A stretch of DNA of 8,317 nt. Origin: Phycisphaerae bacterium (GTDB taxonomy: Bacteria > Planctomycetota > Phycisphaerae > SM23-33). Below the pieces are notes generated by a model. It had not been told where the DNA came from. It saw only the letters and a list, made by a program, of their open reading frames with translations, and did not search any database. Each line of letters begins with the position of its first letter. The stretch's first letter is position 1. Shown in pieces: positions 5,304 to 8,317 of this stretch. A program made the translations under genes and the position numbers. The stretch lies in assembly GCA_022866005.1 (NCBI GenBank), contig JALHTV010000018.1, positions 1-8,317 of the forward strand, given 5' to 3'.

Positions 5304-6914
5304 TTATTCGTCGAACAGTTGTGGACTGCGGTTAGAGGTGCCTTTCTTGCCCGTCTTGGGCTCCTCGGCCTTGTCGGTCTGCGTGACGCGGCTGTCGATG
5401 CTCCCGTCCGCTAGCTCCGTGCGGATCTCCTGGCCGTGGACGACCTGGGCAACCGACCTGAGGATCTCTCCATCCCGGTCGCGCGTGACGCTGTAGCCCC
5501 GGGCCAGGACGTTGCGGTAGCTCAGCGCCTCCAGATGGCGCCTGGCGGCGTCGATCTGCTGCCGGGCCAGGCGGAGGTGGTGGACGGGGCTGGCTGAGGC
5601 GAGCCGGGCCTGCACGGCCGCCAGGGCGTCCCCGGCCCGTTTGCTCAACCCGCCCAACGCCCAGGCCAGCCGCCCGGTCAAGCGATCTGACATGCCGCGG
5701 GCCCGCTCGGCCAGGGCCGCCGGGTGCAGGGCCGCCAGCCGCCCGGCCAGGGGCTCCAGATACCTGCGGCAGTCGGCCGCCAGGTCCGCCTGGGCCGCCC
5801 GAAGGCGGTGCGACAGCTCATCCAGGTGCTGCTGGCTGGTCCGCACGCGCCAGGCGGGGTCGCGGAAGATCACGCTCCGCAGGATCGCCTCCAGATCGAC
5901 GCGGGCGGCGCGGAGGCTCTCGACCGTGCTGCGGTGCAGGCGCTTGTGGAGCGTCTCCACGTGGCGGGCCACTTCGGCTGCGTCCGGGACGGCCGCGACA
6001 GCGGCAGCGGTGGGCGTGGCCGCGCGAAGGTCGGCCACCAGGTCGGCGATGGTCACGTCGGTCTCGTGGCCGATGCCGGTGATGATCGGCGTGCGTGCGG
6101 CGAAGATCGCCCGCGCGACGATCTCCTCGTTGAAGGCCCAGAGGTCCTCCAGGCTGCCGCCGCCGCGGGCAAGGATAATCGTGTCGATGCCGAGCCGCCC
6201 GGCTGCGGCGTCCGTCGCGGCGATCGCGCGGGCGATTTCCTCGGCCGCCCCTTCGCCCTGGACCAAGACCGGCAGCAGGTAGGCCCGCACCGCCGGCCAG
6301 CGCCTCAGCAGCGTGCGGCGGATGTCGCGGATGGCGGCCCCGCTGGCCGAGGTGATGATCCCCACCGCGCGGGGAAACCGCCCGATCGCGACCTTGGCCG
6401 CCGGGTCAAACAGCCCTTCGCGCTGGAGCTTCTCGCGGAGCTGGCGGAAGGCCAGCTCCAGGGCGCCGGCGCCCTTGGGCGTCATCCGCTCGGCGTAGAG
6501 CTGGAGCTGCCCGCGGACGTCGTACACGTCGACCCGCCCCTCGACGACCACCTCCAGCCCGTCGGCGGGCGAGAACTTCAGCCGCTCGGCGTGCTGGCGC
6601 CACAGGGCCACGTCGATGGCGGAGCTGGCGTCCTTGAGTCGGAAGTACATGTGCCCGGAGGAGTGGAGCTTGAAATTGCTGATCTCCCCCACCACCGCGA
6701 CCGTCTGCGGGAACGCGTCGGCCAGCGCGCCCTTGATCCGCAGGATCAGCGCCGAGACGGTCAGCGGCGCCCGCCCGCGGCCGGCGTCGGCGCGGTCGGC
6801 GCCGTGGGCTAAAACCTCTCCGGTGACGTCCTGGCCCACGTCCGGTCCGCGGCGCGGGCCACGCGCCTGGGAAGGGTCAAAGAATGGCAATCGCGCCTCG
6901 CCCATGGCCGGCAT
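5304..6914 (-). CDS. xseA: Exodeoxyribonuclease VII large subunit
   Basis: 536 residues from the first ATG, longer than the roughly 400-460 typical of the family. Order: an N-terminal extension (1-50) with LPFFDPSQ and a low-complexity stretch; an OB-fold DNA-binding domain (about 51-150: LTVSALILRIKGAL, VVGEISNFKLHSSGHMYFRLKD); the catalytic domain (about 155-310: VGIITSASGAAIRDI, ILARGGGSLEDLWAFNEE, GIGHETDVTIADLVADLRAATPTAAA); a long helical coiled-coil arm (about 315-460) that carries XseB; and a C-terminal strand segment (LARGYSVTRD, ADGSIDSRV). A basic/acidic tail ends in QLFDE. The conserved GxGHETD and RGGGSxEDL motifs are intact, so the enzyme should be active in mismatch repair and recombination-associated ssDNA degradation. 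The start could instead be Met4 (6905), preferred if the mRNA is leaderless. It is divergent from rpmA. Confidence 0.96.
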   Translation of the reverse strand: MPAMGEARLPFFDPSQARGPRRGPDVGQDVTGEVLAHGADRADAGRGRAPLTVSALILRIKGALADAFPQTVAVVGEISNFKLHSSGHMYFRLKDASSAIDVALWRQHAERLKFSPADGLEVVVEGRVDVYDVRGQLQLYAERMTPKGAGALELAFRQLREKLQREGLFDPAAKVAIGRFPRAVGIITSASGAAIRDIRRTLLRRWPAVRAYLLPVLVQGEGAAEEIARAIAATDAAAGRLGIDTIILARGGGSLEDLWAFNEEIVARAIFAARTPIITGIGHETDVTIADLVADLRAATPTAAAVAAVPDAAEVARHVETLHKRLHRSTVESLRAARVDLEAILRSVIFRDPAWRVRTSQQHLDELSHRLRAAQADLAADCRRYLEPLAGRLAALHPAALAERARGMSDRLTGRLAWALGGLSKRAGDALAAVQARLASASPVHHLRLARQQIDAARRHLEALSYRNVLARGYSVTRDRDGEILRSVAQVVHGQEIRTELADGSIDSRVTQTDKAEEPKTGKKGTSNRSPQLFDE

Positions 6915-6918
6915 TGTA
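6913..6918 (-). promoter_or_regulatory. Possible -10 element of xseA
   Basis: TACAAT on the minus strand (5 of 6 to consensus) overlaps the first possible ATG (6914). Seven bases after it comes the A of the second in-frame ATG (6905), the usual distance to a transcription start. The matching -35 position reads TGTGCA (3 of 6), which is weak. If used, the transcript would be leaderless and translation would begin at Met4. Confidence 0.3.
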
Positions 6919-6968
6919 ATGCCCCCCGCACGGGTTGCACACCCTCGGCCGCGTGAGGCTAACTGGGC

Positions 6969-6995
6969 TTGACAGGGGGATTATCCGAAGATAGT
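6969..6995 (+). promoter_or_regulatory. Putative rpmA promoter
   Basis: A perfect TTGACA (6969-6974) is followed 15 bp later by GATAGT (6990-6995, 4 of 6 to TATAAT). The spacer is 2 bp short of ideal. A shifted -10 (TAGTCT, 6992-6997) would have 17 bp but a poorer match. The site lies about 45-70 bp before the rpmA ATG, in the xseA/rpmA divergent spacer. Confidence 0.45.
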
Positions 6996-7007
6996 CTGGA
7001 GGATTCC

Positions 7008-7109
7008 ATGAGGGCGGGGCCAACAGCGGAGTATCAGAGATGGCACACAAAAAGGGACAAGGTTCGACGCGGAACGGGCGCGACAGCAATGCCCAGTTTC
7101 GCGGCGTGA
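7008..7109 (+). other. Short ORF with a strong Shine-Dalgarno site, overlapping rpmA out of frame
   Basis: An ATG at 7008 sits 5 bases after a perfect GGAGG (6998-7002) and opens a 33-codon frame ending in TGA at 7107-7109. It overlaps the first 70 bases of rpmA in another frame. The peptide is basic and shows no recognisable motif. Because rpmA has its own GGAG (7028-7031, 8 bases before its ATG), this ORF may be chance, a leader peptide, or competing initiation that tunes L27 synthesis. Confidence 0.25.
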
Positions 7110-7273
7110 AGGTGTATGGCGGCCAGGCCATCCGGACCGGCGGCATCATCGTCCGTCAGTGCGGCACGCCCCTCAAACCGGGGCTGAACGTCGGAGCCGG
7201 AAGGGACCACACGCTGTTTGCCCTTCGCGACGGCAAGGTCAGCTTCCGCGGGCGGTTCGTGGACGTGATGTAG
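7040..7273 (+). CDS. rpmA: Ribosomal protein bL27
   Basis: 77 residues, complete. A large-subunit protein whose N-terminal tail reaches the peptidyl-transferase centre and supports tRNA placement. Typical features: the start MAHKKGQGSTRNGRDSNAQ, then GVKVYGGQAIRTGGIIVRQCGT, PG-NVG-GRDHTLFAL, and the short C-terminal KVSFRGRF. The N-terminus begins directly at AHKKG, without the cleaved extension known from Firmicutes. GGAG lies 8 bases before the ATG. It is followed by obg, the standard bacterial pair, but rplU (bL21), usually immediately upstream, is missing: the upstream neighbour is divergent xseA. Confidence 0.97.
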   Translation: MAHKKGQGSTRNGRDSNAQFRGVKVYGGQAIRTGGIIVRQCGTPLKPGLNVGAGRDHTLFALRDGKVSFRGRFVDVM

Positions 7274-7281
7274 CCCCGCCG

Positions 7282-7317
7282 CCTGGCCGGCGCGGGCCGC
7301 ACCCGCGCGAGGCCGGG
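7282..7317 (+). terminator. GC-rich hairpin just after rpmA
   Basis: Inner stem GCGCGGG/CCCGCGC (7290-7296 with 7302-7308, 5-base loop) is extended by CCTGGCC/GGCCGGG (7282-7288 with 7311-7317, one G-U pair) after a small internal bulge. It is very stable and starts 9 bp after the stop codon. No T-run follows, so it may protect the 3' end or assist the next hairpin rather than terminate on its own. Confidence 0.4.
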
Positions 7318-7345
7318 CCGACGGTGGCTGTGTCGTCAGACAATC

Positions 7346-7383
7346 AGAGGATGGCCCCGGCGTGGCGCCATCCTCTTTCGTTA
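7346..7383 (+). terminator. Intrinsic-terminator-like hairpin between rpmA and obg
   Basis: AGAGGATGGC (7346-7355) pairs perfectly with GCCATCCTCT (7367-7376): a 10-bp stem with an 11-base loop, followed by a T-rich run (TTCGTTAGGTTT). This fits an intrinsic terminator or attenuator ending the rpmA message or lowering read-through into obg. It ends about 30 bp before the obg ATG. Confidence 0.55.
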
Positions 7384-7408
7384 GGTTTCCGTCCCTTCCG
7401 GGGCAACC

Positions 7409-8317
7409 ATGACAGACCGGACCGCTCCAAACAAGGTGATGTTCGTCGACGAGGTGGACATCGTCGTGGTCGGCGGGCGCGGCGGCGACGGGTGCGTCTC
7501 GTTCCGCCGGGAGAAGTTCGTCCCCCGCGGCGGGCCTGATGGCGGCGACGGCGGCCACGGCGGCAGCGTCCACGTCCAGACCGACGGCTCGCTCAACACG
7601 CTCCAGCACCTGGCCGGCAAGCACCACTGGCGCGCCCCCCACGGCCGAGCGGGCGAGGGCAGCAACAAGCACGGGCGCAGCGGCCGGGACATCGTCGTGC
7701 GCGTCCCGACCGGCACGATCGTCCGCGACGCCGAGCACGACCTGCTGCTGAAGGACCTGACCGCGCCCGGTCAATCCATCTGCGTGGCCACCGGCGGCAG
7801 GGGCGGGCGAGGCAACACGCACTTCAAGAGCGCCACCAACCAGGCCCCGCGCCAGGTCGAACCCGGTGAGCCAGGCCAGCAGCGCACGCTCCACCTGGAG
7901 CTCAAGCTCATCGCCGACGCCGGGCTGATCGGCAAACCCAACGCCGGCAAGAGCACGCTGCTGAGCCACCTCTCGGCCGCCCGGCCCAAGATCGCCGCCT
8001 ACCCCTTCACCACGCTAAGCCCCTGTCTGGGGATCGTCGAGGCCCCCGGCCACCAGCGGTTCGTCCTGGCCGACATCCCCGGCCTGATCGAAGGTGCCCA
8101 CAGCGGGACTGGGCTGGGCGATGCGTTCCTGCGGCACGTCGAGCGCACCAGGGTGCTGGTGCACATGGTGGATATCTGCCCCATCTCCGGCAGCGACCCG
8201 GCGGAGGACTACCGCGCAATCCGCAGGGAACTGGCCTCCTACTCCCCCGCCCTGGCCACCAAGAGCGAGATCGTCGTCGCCAACAAGATGGACCTCACGG
8301 GCGCCGACGCCCAGCTC
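7409..8317 (+). CDS. obg: GTPase ObgE/CgtA, N-terminal 303 codons
   Basis: Partial at the right edge; about 30-60 or more C-terminal residues are missing. Obg is a conserved GTPase acting in 50S ribosome assembly and stress control. Order: glycine-rich Obg fold (about 11-165: VDEVDIVVVGGRGGDGCVSFRREKFVPRGGPDGGDGGHGGSV, ATGGRGGRGNTHF), then the G domain with P-loop GKPNAGKS (175-182), switch I YPFTTLSP, DIPGLIEGA (G3, 222-230) and NKMD (G4, 292-295). The residue after the first P-loop Gly is Lys, where relatives usually have Phe or another hydrophobic residue. Two starts are possible: ATG at 7409 (GGGG 5-9 bases upstream) or ATG at 7439, whose product begins MFVDEV, the canonical Obg N-terminus, but with only a very close AAGG. 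The first adds 10 residues. It follows rpmA, as in most bacteria. Confidence 0.96.
   Translation, partial: MTDRTAPNKVMFVDEVDIVVVGGRGGDGCVSFRREKFVPRGGPDGGDGGHGGSVHVQTDGSLNTLQHLAGKHHWRAPHGRAGEGSNKHGRSGRDIVVRVPTGTIVRDAEHDLLLKDLTAPGQSICVATGGRGGRGNTHFKSATNQAPRQVEPGEPGQQRTLHLELKLIADAGLIGKPNAGKSTLLSHLSAARPKIAAYPFTTLSPCLGIVEAPGHQRFVLADIPGLIEGAHSGTGLGDAFLRHVERTRVLVHMVDICPISGSDPAEDYRAIRRELASYSPALATKSEIVVANKMDLTGADAQL

Noticed and set aside
5724..6812. Plus-strand frame of 362 codons opposite xseA
   Set aside because: xseA has intact catalytic motifs throughout this stretch; the opposite frame is a compositional shadow.
7034..7969. Minus-strand frame of 311 codons opposite rpmA and obg
   Set aside because: It is antisense to two highly conserved genes. 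The Ala/Val/Asp-rich product has no motif.
1..8317. CRISPR array, tRNA, rRNA, insertion sequence, phage or defence genes
   Set aside because: No spaced short repeats, tRNA-like fold, transposase motif or phage protein could be seen. Most sequence is accounted for by the listed genes.

Overview
The window is high-GC bacterial chromosome with dense, mostly minus-strand coding. Informational genes (xseA-xseB, rpmA, obg) sit beside lineage-restricted proteins: a Cys-rich zinc-ribbon-like protein, a repeat-containing lipoprotein and a small membrane protein. The flavour of the hypotheticals and of the XseA N-terminus suggests an uncultured Planctomycetota-like organism. That is inference from protein style; no rRNA gene or phylogenetic marker was compared.

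Layout, left to right. Bases 1-699 (minus) hold the N-terminal 233 codons of an M20-family metallopeptidase that runs off the left edge. It follows a zinc-ribbon-like hypothetical gene (706-1314, minus) by 6 bp, probably in the same transcript. A 167-bp spacer follows. Next is a three-gene minus-strand cluster, read right to left: a small membrane protein (4470-4907), an Amidohydro_2-type TIM-barrel hydrolase (3537-4439) and a large predicted lipoprotein with two tandem homologous domains (1482-3485). A promoter-like site with a perfect 14-bp palindrome in its spacer lies in front of this cluster. The exonuclease VII operon xseA-xseB occupies 5039-6914 (minus). It is divergent from rpmA (7040-7273, plus). 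rpmA is followed by two strong hairpins and then obg (from 7409, plus), which runs off the right edge. rpmA-obg is the conserved bacterial pairing, but rplU is absent from its usual place directly upstream.

The most interesting signal is a 33-bp near-palindromic repeat present twice as exact copies. One copy is in the 1315-1481 spacer. The other is embedded in frame inside the M20 peptidase gene, adding 11 codons. The same gene carries a second, uninterrupted copy of the affected protein segment, so the insertion can be read directly against a control in the same ORF. This resembles the palindromic elements described inside Rickettsia proteins. The M20 gene itself looks abnormal: after the EGEEE motif it restarts at the earlier part of the domain. 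That means an in-frame internal duplication, a fusion of two paralogues, or an assembly chimera.

No tRNA, rRNA, CRISPR array, insertion sequence or phage gene was seen. No gene-free stretch exceeds 170 bp.
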